Of a stretch of 64,000 nt of DNA, positions 1-9,132 are shown piece by piece; position 1 is the first letter of the stretch; every line of letters starts with the position of its first letter. The position numbers were made by a program, and so were the translations under genes. Source of the DNA: Hallerella succinigenes (lineage in GTDB: Bacteria > Fibrobacterota > Fibrobacteria > Fibrobacterales > Fibrobacteraceae); assembly GCF_002797675.1 (NCBI RefSeq), contig NZ_PGEX01000001.1, forward strand, positions 2,604,001 through 2,668,000, in the 5' to 3' direction. The notes beneath the pieces were generated by a model that saw only the letters and a program-made list of their open reading frames with translations, did not search any database and had not been told where the DNA came from.

Positions 1-78
1 GGGCATATAAACCCTTTCCGAAGCGAATACGCTCATTGTCACTACGGCTACAAACAACAGACTAGTGCGGAACCCCAT
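1..78 (-). CDS. N-terminus of a secreted or envelope protein (cut by window edge)
   Basis: Only the first 26 codons lie in the window. Read on the minus strand from the ATG at 76-78, they give a short polar start (MGFRTS), a hydrophobic core rich in Leu, Val and Phe, and an Ala-Ser step near residue 19. This is the shape of a signal peptide. A GAGG ribosome binding site sits about six bases upstream of the ATG. The rest of the protein is outside the window, so no function can be given. It is the next minus-strand gene after the ABC-F ATPase, about 40 bases away. Confidence 0.55.
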   Translation of the reverse strand, partial: MGFRTSLLFVAVVTMSVFASERVYMP

Positions 79-119
79 ATTAAACCTCACTGATTGGTTA
101 GTTTGTCTAAGAATATAGT

Positions 120-1712
120 TTATTTCTTTTTCTTACGGTTAGCAAACCATTCATCAAAGCTGATAGAACGGTCTAAATATCCGTTAGGAGTCAATTCGAG
201 GATATGATTTGCCAAAGTTTCGGCAAATTCATGGTCTTCGGTACAGAAAATGACCGGCCCTTTGTAAGCGACAAGGCCGTTGTTCAGAGCGGTGATCGAT
301 TCGAGGTCCAGATGGGCGGTTGGTTCGTCGAGCATCAGCATGTTCGAGTTCGAAAGCATCATGCGGCTGAGCATGCAACGCACCTTTTCACCGCCGGAAA
401 GAACCTTTGCCGACTTCAGGGCTTCTTCGCCCGTAAAGAGCATACGGCCGAGGAATCCGCGGATAAAGGTTTCGTCCTGTTCTTTGCTGAATTGACGGAG
501 CCAGTCCACGAGGGAAAGATCTTCGCCAAAGAAGGCGTCATTGTTCTTCGGGAAATAACTCGAAGAAATGGTCGTGCCCCACTTGACCTTGCCGGACTTG
601 ATGTTTTCCGGATCCTGGATCGCTTCGAAGAATGCGGTCTTGAGAGTGCCGTATTCACCGACGAGAGCGACCTTGTCTTCGCCGCCGAGGGAGAAGTTCA
701 AATGTTCGAGCTTGACACCGTCGCCTGCGTCGAGCGTTAAATCCTTGACTTCGAGAACGATCTTACCCGGTTCGCGGTCCATCTTGAAGCTGACCCACGG
801 GAACTTACGGCTCGAAGCCGGCATTTCGTCGACGGTCATCTTGTCAAGGAGCTTTTTACGGCTAGTGGCCTGCTTTGCCTTGGAAGCGTTCGATGCGAAG
901 CGCTGGATGAACGCCTTGAGTTCGGCAATCTTTTCTTCGGCGCGGCGGTTCTGGTCTTTGCGCTGTTTCTGGGCGAGCTGGCTTGCTTCGTACCAGAATT
1001 CGTAGTTGCCACCGTAGATGTTGATCTTGCCGTAGTCGATATCGCAGATGTTCGTGCAGACACGGTTCAAGAAGTGACGGTCGTGCGAAACGACGATCAC
1101 GGTGTTTTCAAAGCGTTCGAGATAATCTTCGAGCCAGTTGACGCATTCGAGGTCCATGTGGTTCGTCGGTTCGTCGAGCAGGAGAATGTCCGGGTTGCCA
1201 AAGAGGGCCTGGGCGAGGAGGACGCGGATCTTTTCGTTCGCGTCGAGTTCCTTCATCAGCTTCGTGTGGGATTCTTCTGGAATGTCGAGGCCCTTGAGGA
1301 GCGTGCCGGCGGAGGATTCCGCTTCATAGCCGCCCATTTCGCCGAACTGGGTTTCAAGTTCGATGGCTTCCATGCCTTCGTCTTCGGTCATTTCCGGCTT
1401 GGCGTAAAGTTCTTCGCGGCGCTTGCCGATCTTGTAAAGTTCCGGGTAGCCCATCATGACCGTGTCGAGAACGGTATGTTCTTCGTAGGCGAAGTGATCC
1501 TGCTTCAAAACAGAAAGACGTTCGTTCGCGTCATGGGTGACGTCTCCCGTGTTCGGTTCGAGTTCTCCGGAAAGGATCTTCAGGAACGTGGACTTTCCGG
1601 CACCGTTTGCGCCGATAATTCCATAGCAATTACCCTTGCGGAAAGAGAGGTTGACATCTTTGAAAAGCACGCGGCTTCCATACTGCAGACTAACATTAGA
1701 AACATTGAGCAT
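120..1712 (-). CDS. ABC-F family ATPase (YbiT/EttA-like translation factor)
   Basis: Soluble protein with two nucleotide-binding domains and no membrane segments, the layout of ABC-F proteins that act on the ribosome rather than transport. The first domain has a full Walker A (GANGAGKS, about residues 34-41), Walker B followed by DEPTNH, and a switch His in VVSHDRHF. Its signature motif is replaced by a DANEKIRV stretch. The second domain has an LSGGEK signature and DEPTAHLD, but a weak Walker A (GEYGTLKT) with only the final Lys-Thr conserved. These deviations resemble the YbiT-type subgroup as I recall it. A linker rich in Lys, Arg and Gln (about residues 265-310) separates the domains. The start is the ATG at 1712 (MLNVSNVSL); a longer frame to 1772 would add 20 residues that do not fit the family. 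It lies 17 bases after the transglutaminase-like gene, so the two are probably co-transcribed. Confidence 0.9.
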   Translation of the reverse strand: MLNVSNVSLQYGSRVLFKDVNLSFRKGNCYGIIGANGAGKSTFLKILSGELEPNTGDVTHDANERLSVLKQDHFAYEEHTVLDTVMMGYPELYKIGKRREELYAKPEMTEDEGMEAIELETQFGEMGGYEAESSAGTLLKGLDIPEESHTKLMKELDANEKIRVLLAQALFGNPDILLLDEPTNHMDLECVNWLEDYLERFENTVIVVSHDRHFLNRVCTNICDIDYGKINIYGGNYEFWYEASQLAQKQRKDQNRRAEEKIAELKAFIQRFASNASKAKQATSRKKLLDKMTVDEMPASSRKFPWVSFKMDREPGKIVLEVKDLTLDAGDGVKLEHLNFSLGGEDKVALVGEYGTLKTAFFEAIQDPENIKSGKVKWGTTISSSYFPKNNDAFFGEDLSLVDWLRQFSKEQDETFIRGFLGRMLFTGEEALKSAKVLSGGEKVRCMLSRMMLSNSNMLMLDEPTAHLDLESITALNNGLVAYKGPVIFCTEDHEFAETLANHILELTPNGYLDRSISFDEWFANRKKKK

Positions 1713-1729
1713 GGCGCCAAAGATAGTAA

Positions 1730-2287
1730 TTATTCCGAAAGACTCATAATACAAGCCTCGCGAATGCGCCACATTTCTTCGGGCGAATAGGGGAGGAACA
1801 TTTCATCAAGCCATTTTTCTATGAACTGCTTGTGGTAAGCGGTTTTTTCCACGGCGACGTTTTCGGGATCCGTAAGTTCTTTGGTGTCGAGAATCGTATT
1901 TTCGAAATCTTCGATGAACTTACCTGGACGCGTGTAATCTTCGAACTTCCCGTTTTCCTTTAAGTAGCAGTGCGCTTCCGGAATGTAGTCCAGGTGAAAG
2001 TGTTCAAGCACATCTTGGACCTTGGGCGTGCTTTCGGCGCTCATTTTGAATGCGGACACCATCAGATGTACGTCGGGAATGGAATTTTCCTTTGCGATGC
2101 AGGCGAGGATCGCGTGTTTTCCGCTGCAGGTTCCGCGCCCTTCCTGGAGAACCAAAGAGAGGTCTTTGGGATTCGAGGTTCTGCCGTAGGGAAGGTTTGC
2201 CACGTAATCCTTGAGCGCTTCCCAGGTGGTAACGCCTTTTTCCTTGGCGAGCTTTGTGAACGGAGCGTTTGCTGTCAGATCGGTCAT
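1730..2287 (-). CDS. Transglutaminase-like cysteine protein, function unknown
   Basis: Predicted soluble 185-residue protein. A transglutaminase-type triad can be read: Cys54 in GRGTCSGKH, His106 in PEAHCYL and Asp117 in EDYTR, in the usual Cys-His-Asp order. There is no signal peptide or membrane segment, so a cytoplasmic role is likely. The substrate is unknown; proteins of this fold include cysteine proteases, amidases and catalytically dead versions. The start is the ATG at 2287 (MTDLTANAPF). The open frame runs on to 2449, but that extension crosses a terminator hairpin and overlaps the end of the preceding gene. The gene follows that terminator and precedes the ABC-F gene by 17 bases. 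Confidence 0.65.
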   Translation of the reverse strand: MTDLTANAPFTKLAKEKGVTTWEALKDYVANLPYGRTSNPKDLSLVLQEGRGTCSGKHAILACIAKENSIPDVHLMVSAFKMSAESTPKVQDVLEHFHLDYIPEAHCYLKENGKFEDYTRPGKFIEDFENTILDTKELTDPENVAVEKTAYHKQFIEKWLDEMFLPYSPEEMWRIREACIMSLSE

Positions 2288-2316
2288 GGAAATCCTTCGA
2301 TTGTTACTTTGTGTGC

Positions 2317-2348
2317 AAAAAGCGGTCCCGCTTGGGACCGCTTTAAGT
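2317..2348 (-). terminator. Rho-independent terminator after the activase-like gene
   Basis: Perfect 9-bp stem (2321-2329 with 2334-2342, loop GCTT). On the minus strand it is followed by a T run, just downstream of the stop codon at 2352. T-rich sequence on both sides makes it potentially bidirectional, but both flanking genes are on the minus strand. It separates the long activase-like gene from the transglutaminase-like gene. Confidence 0.85.
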
Positions 2349-2351
2349 TTT

Positions 2352-5300
2352 TTACTTGGTTGCGGCAGTTTCTGGCTGTACACCGTGCGATTTTTCGAGA
2401 TCGCGTGCGTTGATGATGAGCATCTGCAAGCGGTTTTCGATGTTCGCAAAGCTTGTATCCGGATCGTAGTCGAGAGAGAGCACCTGGATGTGCGGGTATC
2501 TCGCCTTCACAGCCTTGGTGAGTCCTCGGCCGGAAATGTGGTTTGCCAAGCAGGCAAACGGTTGCACAATGATAAAGCTGTTGATGCCGTGCGGAGCGTT
2601 GTAAAGGATTTCGCCCGGAATCAGCCAACCTTCACCGGTGTTGTACGTCGGATCGATGATGTCGCCGACGAGCTTGACGAGTTCGTAGCAGTCTGCGTGA
2701 TGCTCGTAGAGCTTGTAACGCTTGTAATGCTTCTGGATCGTCTTCGCCGCATGCGAGTAGATCTTTGCCGTGATGCCGCCGATGAGCCAGTTTTCGATCG
2801 GCTTTGCTATGAGGCCGCGCTTGAGCTTTTCACGGCGGACAACTTCGTCCACGCGGAAGAAGTCTGTCATGCCCGGCAGGTAAACTTCCATGCCGTTGTT
2901 GATGAGGTATTCTTCGATGTGGCCGTTTGCGCCGGCGTGATAGTTCATGAGAATTTCGCCGAGTAGAGCGACGCGCGGTTTGCGGTAGCTCGTATCGACT
3001 TCAATCTGGTTGAATTCTTCAATCGCTTGGTCGAGCATCCGGAGCGCTTTCTTCGGATAGGCGATATCCTTGTTCGACGTGTATGCGATTTCTTCCATGA
3101 TCTTCGGCATCCACTTATCGTAAACGCGCTGCGTGTCGCCTGCGTGAAATTCATACGGGCGGCTGCGACGGTAGATCGTTTCGATGCAGTCCATCGTGGT
3201 AAGGCCCCAGAGCATGTGCAGCTGGAACGGAAGTCCAAGCTTAAAGCCCGGATGCATATCCTTGGTATCCTTACCGGTCGTGATGATCGGGACGTCTGCG
3301 TATCCCATTTCGTCCAAAGCCTTACGGGCGAGTGTTGCATATTGAACGGCACGGCAGTTTTCGCAGTTTTTGGAAAGGCCGACACAAAGCTCGTCATGCG
3401 GAATTTCCGGGTGCTGCTGAATCCACAGGAGGTTTTCACCGATGTTCACCTGTGCCGGGAAGCAGATGTCGTTATGCACGTATTTTTTGCCGAGAGCGAA
3501 GGCTTCCGGACCGCCGAGCGGGAGCTGTACCGCGTTGTAGCCGAGGGAGCGGAAGTACGCTGTCGCGAGAATGCTGAACGAATAGGAAAGGTTTGGGACG
3601 AGAACTGTGCGCTTCTTCTTGTCGGCTTCGAGGAACTTCGCCGGGTAAAGCGGACCTTCCGTTTTCGGCGGGAACTTAACCTTGCGACGGGCGCGAACCG
3701 TTTCGATAAAGCTCTTGACGCGGATGCCGACCGGGCCGCGGGCGTCACCTTCGTCGAGCTTCAACATCAGAAGTTCCTTCATGGAAACTTCATGCAGCAT
3801 ACGGTTCATTTCATCGGTGAGGACCGAGTCATGACCGCAACCGAAGCTTACGATCTGAACGAGTTCAAGAGACGGATCCTTGCCGGCGAGCATTGCCGCA
3901 CCGAGCATTCGCATGTGGAACGTGTTCTTTACTTCCATACGCGTGTGGTGGTCGAGATCCTGGTCGAACACTCCCGGGAGAGATTCCGTCGTAAGGACAG
4001 GAATGCCCATGCTCGTGAAGTGCTGCGCAATGTTGTGGTTGATGAGCGTATCGGCGTGATACGGACGACCGGCGAGGCAGATGGCGAATTCACCGTTCTT
4101 GCGGACGTCGGAAAGGATCTTTTCGCCTTCTTCTGCAAGAGTGGATCGGAAGGTGTCGAGAGCCTTTTCACCTTCTTCCACAGCCTTCTTGAGGATGCTC
4201 TTCTTGATGCCCCAGAATTCGTGGAAGTAGGCGACGGTCTGCTTTCTACGCTGATCCGTATCGGTCCAGTGGAAGACCGGCTGGATCATCGGAATGCCGT
4301 AGTTGCCTTCCGGATCATCGGAATTGCGGCTGATGTCCGGGTAACCTTGGACAACCGGGCAAACGGCTGTCGCCTTCTTAAACTTTGTGTGATCGCTCGG
4401 CATGGCAACCATCATCGGGAAGAAGATGGAATCGACCTTCTTGTCGACGAGGTCCAGAACGTGGCCGTGGACAAGCTTTGCCGGGAAGCAGATCGTGTCG
4501 CTCGCGATGCTCTGTAGGCCACGTTCAAAGAGCTTGTAATCGCTCTGCTTACTGATGACGACCGTGTAGCCGAGAGAGGTGAAAAATGCCTTCCAGAACG
4601 GCAGGCTCGACCAGAAGTCGAGAACGCGCGGAATACCGATCGTCTTGCCGGTTTGCGGAAGGAGCTTTGCCGGGGCGTAGTCCTTCACCAAAAGCTGGTT
4701 TGTGCGTTTGACCATGTCCGGCACGGCCATCATCTTCTTTGTGATTTCGGCGATGAGCTTTTTTGTTGCCGGATCGTCCGGGTTTGCTGTCACTTCGCCG
4801 CGTTCGCAGCGGTTGCCGGTCACAAAGCTCTGGCCGTCGCTGAAGGTGACGATGGTACGGGAGCAGTGGTTTGTGCAGTATTGGCAGATCATGCCGGGCT
4901 TGTTGTCCCAGCTCAAATTGCGCGCGGCTTCGAGGCCGATGAAGGAAGTTTTGTGGTCCGGATCTTCCTTCTTCTTCTCTTCCATGAATTTTTTGGTGAG
5001 AAGGGCAACGCCGATAGCACCCATTTCGCCCGGGCGTTCCGGACGGATCGGGGTGATGCCCGTCTGCTGCTCGAACGCGCGGAGTACAGCGTCGTTTTTG
5101 AAGGTGCCGCCCTGGACGACGACATGCTTGCCGAGGGTTTCTAGGTTGCGGATACGGATCACCTTCGTGAAAACGTTTTGAATAATCGAGCGGCAGATGC
5201 CGGCAATGATGTCTTCCGGCTGCTTACCGTCACGCTGTTCCGTGATGATGGAACTGTTCATGAACACGGTGCAACGGGAACCGAGCTGCGACGGATTCTT

Positions 5301-6788
5301 GGCGTCGAAGGCGAGCTTCGCAATCATTTCGAGCGGAACGCCGAGGGACTTCGCATAGGTTTCGATGAACGATCCGCATCCCGAGGAGCAGGCTTCGTTC
5401 AGAATGATACCGGTGACGACGCCGTCGTGGACGGAAATCGCCTTCATGTCTTGACCGCCGATGTCGAGAATGAAGGAAACTTCGGGGCAGAGGTGCTGGG
5501 CCGCGTTGGCGTGAGCCACGGTTTCGACCGTATGGTAGTCCGCGTGGACGGCCTTGGCAAAGAGCTGTTCTCCGTAGCCGGTCGTGCCGACGCCCAGAAT
5601 ATTCAGTTTGCAACCGTATTCTTCATAGCGGTCGGCGAGTTCGTTCAAAGCCTTCTTCAACACGGCGAGAGGTTCGCCTTCGTTACTTGCGTAGAAGCCG
5701 TCGATGACCTTTTCTTCTTCGTTTACCAGAACAAACTTTGTAGTCGTCGAACCGGCGTCGATGCCGAGGTATGCGTTGATTTCGGAGCCGGGGAGCGGCT
5801 GCGGGTAGTTCTTGTCGGCGAGCTTGTGCTTCTGCTTAAAGAGCTCGTATTCTGCTTCGTTTTTGAAGAACGGCTCGTTTTTGTCGGTACGGGCGGCGAG
5901 ACGCTTCTCGTTGAAGTGGACGAGCATGTCGAGAGAACCGTCGCGGCGGTAACCGCAGTCCTTGTCACCGAACATGCTGCCGACGGAAAGCGCGGCGCCG
6001 TAGGCGACGAGCACTTCGGAGTGTTCCGGGCGGATCGCCTGTTCGTCCGAGATACCAAGGCGCTCTTTAAAGGCGCGCACAAGCGTCGGGTTAAACGTCA
6101 AAGGTCCGCCTTCGAAAATCACAGGCGGCTTGATTTCCATACCCTGGGCAAGGCCGCCGATCGTCTGCTTTGCAATCGCGTGGAAGCTCGAAAGGGCGAC
6201 GTCTTCCTTGGAAACGCCGTTGTTCAAAAGCGGCTGAATGTCCGTTTTGGCGAACACGCCGCAACGGCCAGAAATTTCATAAACCTTTTTACCACGAGCT
6301 GCGTAGGATTCAAACTGTTCCGTCTTAATGCGGAGGAGTCCTGCGACCTGGTCGATGAAAGCTCCGGTACCGCCAGCACAGACACCGTTCATACGCATGT
6401 CGCTCGCAATGAGTTTGCCCGAACCTTTGTCTTTTTCGAAGAACACGACCTTGGCGTCCTGACCTCCCAGTTCGATGGCGACTCGGGATTCCGGATGGGT
6501 TGTTCTCACGGCGAGAGCGTTCGCCACGACTTCTTGCACAAAGAAGGCGTGCGTCGCTTCGGCAAAGGGCTGACCGCCCGATCCGCAGAAGGCGACACGG
6601 AAGTTCTTATCGGGGAACAAACCGTGGGCTGTAGCCAGCACATCGTGTACTTTCTGCGCCTGCATTGCATTATGGCGCTCGTAAGTAAAGTGAAGCAGTT
6701 TTTCAGTGGCCGGATCTACAACGGCGATTTTGACAGTAGTCGATCCAACGTCGACTCCAACCCACAAATCGTTATTCTGATTGCTCAT
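2352..6788 (-). CDS. Large BadF/BadG/BcrA/BcrD-type activase fused to 2-hydroxyacyl-CoA dehydratase-like region
   Basis: A 1478-residue soluble protein. The N-terminal half contains two ASKHA-fold activase domains: GVDVGSTTVK near residue 10 with GVCAGGTGAF near 137, and GIDAGSTTTK near 343 with NEACSSGCGSF near 465. The GAC/SSGCGS cysteines match those that bridge a [4Fe-4S] cluster in activases of 2-hydroxyglutaryl-CoA dehydratase and benzoyl-CoA reductase. The middle and C-terminal parts look like the DUF2229 and HgdB-like regions (Cys-rich CQYCTNHCSRT near 650, then a CFPAKLVHG-type segment). Known relatives couple ATP hydrolysis to low-potential electron transfer, but for this multidomain class the substrate is not established. 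Start at ATG 6788 with GGGG a few bases upstream. It ends in a strong terminator and appears monocistronic. Confidence 0.85.
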   Translation of the reverse strand: MSNQNNDLWVGVDVGSTTVKIAVVDPATEKLLHFTYERHNAMQAQKVHDVLATAHGLFPDKNFRVAFCGSGGQPFAEATHAFFVQEVVANALAVRTTHPESRVAIELGGQDAKVVFFEKDKGSGKLIASDMRMNGVCAGGTGAFIDQVAGLLRIKTEQFESYAARGKKVYEISGRCGVFAKTDIQPLLNNGVSKEDVALSSFHAIAKQTIGGLAQGMEIKPPVIFEGGPLTFNPTLVRAFKERLGISDEQAIRPEHSEVLVAYGAALSVGSMFGDKDCGYRRDGSLDMLVHFNEKRLAARTDKNEPFFKNEAEYELFKQKHKLADKNYPQPLPGSEINAYLGIDAGSTTTKFVLVNEEEKVIDGFYASNEGEPLAVLKKALNELADRYEEYGCKLNILGVGTTGYGEQLFAKAVHADYHTVETVAHANAAQHLCPEVSFILDIGGQDMKAISVHDGVVTGIILNEACSSGCGSFIETYAKSLGVPLEMIAKLAFDAKNPSQLGSRCTVFMNSSIITEQRDGKQPEDIIAGICRSIIQNVFTKVIRIRNLETLGKHVVVQGGTFKNDAVLRAFEQQTGITPIRPERPGEMGAIGVALLTKKFMEEKKKEDPDHKTSFIGLEAARNLSWDNKPGMICQYCTNHCSRTIVTFSDGQSFVTGNRCERGEVTANPDDPATKKLIAEITKKMMAVPDMVKRTNQLLVKDYAPAKLLPQTGKTIGIPRVLDFWSSLPFWKAFFTSLGYTVVISKQSDYKLFERGLQSIASDTICFPAKLVHGHVLDLVDKKVDSIFFPMMVAMPSDHTKFKKATAVCPVVQGYPDISRNSDDPEGNYGIPMIQPVFHWTDTDQRRKQTVAYFHEFWGIKKSILKKAVEEGEKALDTFRSTLAEEGEKILSDVRKNGEFAICLAGRPYHADTLINHNIAQHFTSMGIPVLTTESLPGVFDQDLDHHTRMEVKNTFHMRMLGAAMLAGKDPSLELVQIVSFGCGHDSVLTDEMNRMLHEVSMKELLMLKLDEGDARGPVGIRVKSFIETVRARRKVKFPPKTEGPLYPAKFLEADKKKRTVLVPNLSYSFSILATAYFRSLGYNAVQLPLGGPEAFALGKKYVHNDICFPAQVNIGENLLWIQQHPEIPHDELCVGLSKNCENCRAVQYATLARKALDEMGYADVPIITTGKDTKDMHPGFKLGLPFQLHMLWGLTTMDCIETIYRRSRPYEFHAGDTQRVYDKWMPKIMEEIAYTSNKDIAYPKKALRMLDQAIEEFNQIEVDTSYRKPRVALLGEILMNYHAGANGHIEEYLINNGMEVYLPGMTDFFRVDEVVRREKLKRGLIAKPIENWLIGGITAKIYSHAAKTIQKHYKRYKLYEHHADCYELVKLVGDIIDPTYNTGEGWLIPGEILYNAPHGINSFIIVQPFACLANHISGRGLTKAVKARYPHIQVLSLDYDPDTSFANIENRLQMLIINARDLEKSHGVQPETAATK

Positions 6789-7007
6789 AGTGCCCCAAAT
6801 TTAGAAAAAAAGGCATGGATTCGAAAGTCAGGCGGTTATATTTGGCGCTTGCATCATTTGATTATTCCGGGCTTGAATAACTCGGGGGCTAGAACTTTGG
6901 CAATGTTTCTAGGAAAAGAGTCTTCCCGATACAAGTCGCGTTGTGCAGGAAAACAGGAACCTTCCGGAGAAAAACGATTGTGTGAGTACGGTGCTCGTGG
7001 CGCACCG

Positions 7008-7880
7008 TTATTCTTTTAAAGCTCGGCGTTCTCTTTTGTATTCCCAAATGAAAAGGATCAAACCCGCAAGGGCCATGAGAAGGCAAAGGGTTTGTCCTCG
7101 GCTCATTCCGATCAAATCGTTGCGACCGAGGAAGTTGTCCGGTCGGCGGAAAAATTCAATGAAGAATCGGAAGATGCCATAGCCCATCAGGTAAAGCGGA
7201 AACATCTGTTTTTTGAAAAGCTTGTAATGGCTGAGCCAGAAGAGGATACCAAAAAGGATGATCCCTTCGAAGACCATTTCGTACAGCTGCGACGGATGGT
7301 GCAACTGAAAATCTCCGGCCGCCGGAAAGATCATGCCGATAGGACTTGTCGTGATTTCGCCGAAAAGTTCACCGTTTACAAAGTTTCCCCAACGTCCCCA
7401 GCTGTAGCCGAGCGGTACCGCGAGAAATCCGAGGTTCAAGGTTCCCCAAACCGGAAGTTTGTTCTTTCGCATCCCGAGAATGCCAAAGAGAATCGCCCCG
7501 ATAAGTCCGCCGTGATACGACATGCCCGAAATCCCGACAAAGTAAAAGCCGTGTTCTGCACTGTAGCGGAAAGGCGTGATGATTTCAAGCGGGTTTGCAA
7601 TGTAATGCGCCGGATTATAAAAGAGTACGTAGCCGAGGCGCGCCCCGATCAGGATTCCTGCGATGACCCAGGTAACAAAGCTGTCCATCTGTTCTTTTTG
7701 AATGCCGATGTTCTCTCGGACATTCGTTTTCCAGATGATCATGTAGCAGGTGAAGAAGGCGAACAGGTACATCAGCCCGTACCAATGCACCGGGAAATTC
7801 AAACCGGGAATCGTGAGTGCGATGCCGTCAAAATGCGTTGGGATAAGATTCCACCATGTCAAATCTGTCGCTTGAGTCAT
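7008..7880 (-). CDS. lgt: Prolipoprotein diacylglyceryl transferase
   Basis: Inner-membrane enzyme that transfers diacylglycerol from phosphatidylglycerol to the lipobox cysteine of prolipoproteins, the first step of lipoprotein maturation. The 290-residue protein has about seven hydrophobic segments. It carries the family signature as GRWGNFVNGELFG and the catalytic-region motif YHGGL. The start is the ATG at 7880, which overlaps the upstream PBP stop codon as ATGA with a purine-rich AGAGAG upstream; an alternative start at 7901 would add seven residues inside that gene. The enzyme fits a genome with many lipoproteins, several of them in this window. It forms a minus-strand operon with the PBP and orn. 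Confidence 0.95.
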   Translation of the reverse strand: MTQATDLTWWNLIPTHFDGIALTIPGLNFPVHWYGLMYLFAFFTCYMIIWKTNVRENIGIQKEQMDSFVTWVIAGILIGARLGYVLFYNPAHYIANPLEIITPFRYSAEHGFYFVGISGMSYHGGLIGAILFGILGMRKNKLPVWGTLNLGFLAVPLGYSWGRWGNFVNGELFGEITTSPIGMIFPAAGDFQLHHPSQLYEMVFEGIILFGILFWLSHYKLFKKQMFPLYLMGYGIFRFFIEFFRRPDNFLGRNDLIGMSRGQTLCLLMALAGLILFIWEYKRERRALKE

Positions 7881-9127
7881 TTCAGTTCTCTCTTTCCCCA
7901 ATAGTTGATGATGAGTGATGCTATCATGGACGAAGCTTGTGTCCGGATTTTGCCGTGGGATTGCATAATGACAAGGACAATCGCCTTGTCGGGATTGGAA
8001 CGGCTCTGGGCGAATCCCATGAACCAGTCGTAGCGGCCTTCGGGGTCACTTCCGTCGAGCGAGCCTGTTTTTCCGCCGATTTCCACGTCGTCATAGATGC
8101 TTCGGGAAATAAATCGCGAGCTCATGTATTTTTTAGACGTGCCTTCGGTCGCGGTCGCATGCAGCGCTGTTCGAAGCCCGAGGTAGGCGTTGTCGCTGAA
8201 TTTTTCGATTCCGAGATGGAGCGGTTTTGTCGGTGCGAAACCCTTGGCCCCGTTTTTTTCCCAGGGAATTTCAAGGGCTTTTCGGGTGACGACGGCGCGC
8301 ATCATGGCTGCTGCCTGCAAGGGGGAAATCGTGGTTTCCTGTGTAAAGCCGCAGGCGACTTCGGCAAGTCCGTAACCTGTATCCGGAGGATTGTAGTTGC
8401 TACGGTTTGGAACGCCTTGCGGATAGTTGCGGTTAAATCCGAATTTGCTCGCCGCTTTTTTTAGACGGCTTGCACCAACGTTCATGCCGATGAGCGCGAT
8501 GGGCGGATTGTAAGATTTGGCAAAGGCGAGATGCAGCGGAACGGTCGGTCCGCGGTAATTTTCGGGGACTTTCAGCTGTCGCTTGTAGAGCGTGTGGGCG
8601 CTGCCGATCATCGGTACTTCCGTGTTGGTCGAATAGCGCTTCGAGTCGAAAGCGGCGGCGACCGTAATCGTCTTGGCGAGGCTTGCGGCGGGGAATGTCG
8701 CGCGGGAAAGGTAATCCGGTGTGCTTTGGATGACGCTGTCCTTGCGTTCTCCCCAGGCGAGGATTTCATTCGTTTTCGCATCCACGACGAGGTAAAGGGC
8801 GTTCCTTGGGTGATAGCGTCTTAAGTAGGTGTCGAGGGTGTGGGCAAGACCTGTATCCTTTTGGGCGTACACGTGGTCGAGGTTGAACGCCTGGAAGTTG
8901 TTTTGTTCTAGATGTTGCGGTTCGAGCGTGTCGGGAAGGATGCGCTGGGGGAGGGAATCTTTGACCGCTTCCGAGTTTTCGGAAATGTCGGTTTTGTAAG
9001 AGTCCGCTTCGTCTTTGTCTCTCAGGGCGCAGCGGATACATTGAACAACGCACAAAAAGGCGAGAACAATCAGAATAACCCGGTTGATACGTCGAATGAG
9101 TGGGGGTAGAGGCTTTTGGGCAAGCAT
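7877..9127 (-). CDS. Penicillin-binding protein, transpeptidase domain only
   Basis: A 416-residue protein with one N-terminal membrane anchor (about residues 14-33) and a periplasmic transpeptidase domain. All three active-site motifs are present and in order: SxxK as Ser149-Leu-Ala-Lys152, SxN as Ser205-Tyr-Asn207, and KTG at 353-355. It should cross-link peptidoglycan peptides or act on related D-Ala substrates. It lacks the large N-terminal pedestal domain of FtsI/PBP2 (those proteins are about 600 residues), so it is a short class B-like PBP. The region between anchor and catalytic domain is charged and low in complexity. It sits five bases after orn and overlaps lgt by four bases, so the three genes are probably one transcript. 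Confidence 0.88.
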   Translation of the reverse strand: MLAQKPLPPLIRRINRVILIVLAFLCVVQCIRCALRDKDEADSYKTDISENSEAVKDSLPQRILPDTLEPQHLEQNNFQAFNLDHVYAQKDTGLAHTLDTYLRRYHPRNALYLVVDAKTNEILAWGERKDSVIQSTPDYLSRATFPAASLAKTITVAAAFDSKRYSTNTEVPMIGSAHTLYKRQLKVPENYRGPTVPLHLAFAKSYNPPIALIGMNVGASRLKKAASKFGFNRNYPQGVPNRSNYNPPDTGYGLAEVACGFTQETTISPLQAAAMMRAVVTRKALEIPWEKNGAKGFAPTKPLHLGIEKFSDNAYLGLRTALHATATEGTSKKYMSSRFISRSIYDDVEIGGKTGSLDGSDPEGRYDWFMGFAQSRSNPDKAIVLVIMQSHGKIRTQASSMIASLIINYWGKRELK

Positions 9128-9132
9128 CTTCT

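Noticed and set aside
3027-4517. Plus-strand frame of 496 codons over the activase gene
   Set aside because: Complement of a conserved coding region, with a composition typical of antisense frames.
6988-7008. Hairpin at the lgt stop (ACGGTGC with GCACCGT)
   Set aside because: The stem is good, but on the minus strand no T run follows closely, so I do not call it a terminator.
5178-7019. Plus-strand frame of 613 codons over the activase gene
   Set aside because: Lies opposite the conserved activase domains and runs through the intergenic region into the lgt end; a shadow of codon bias.
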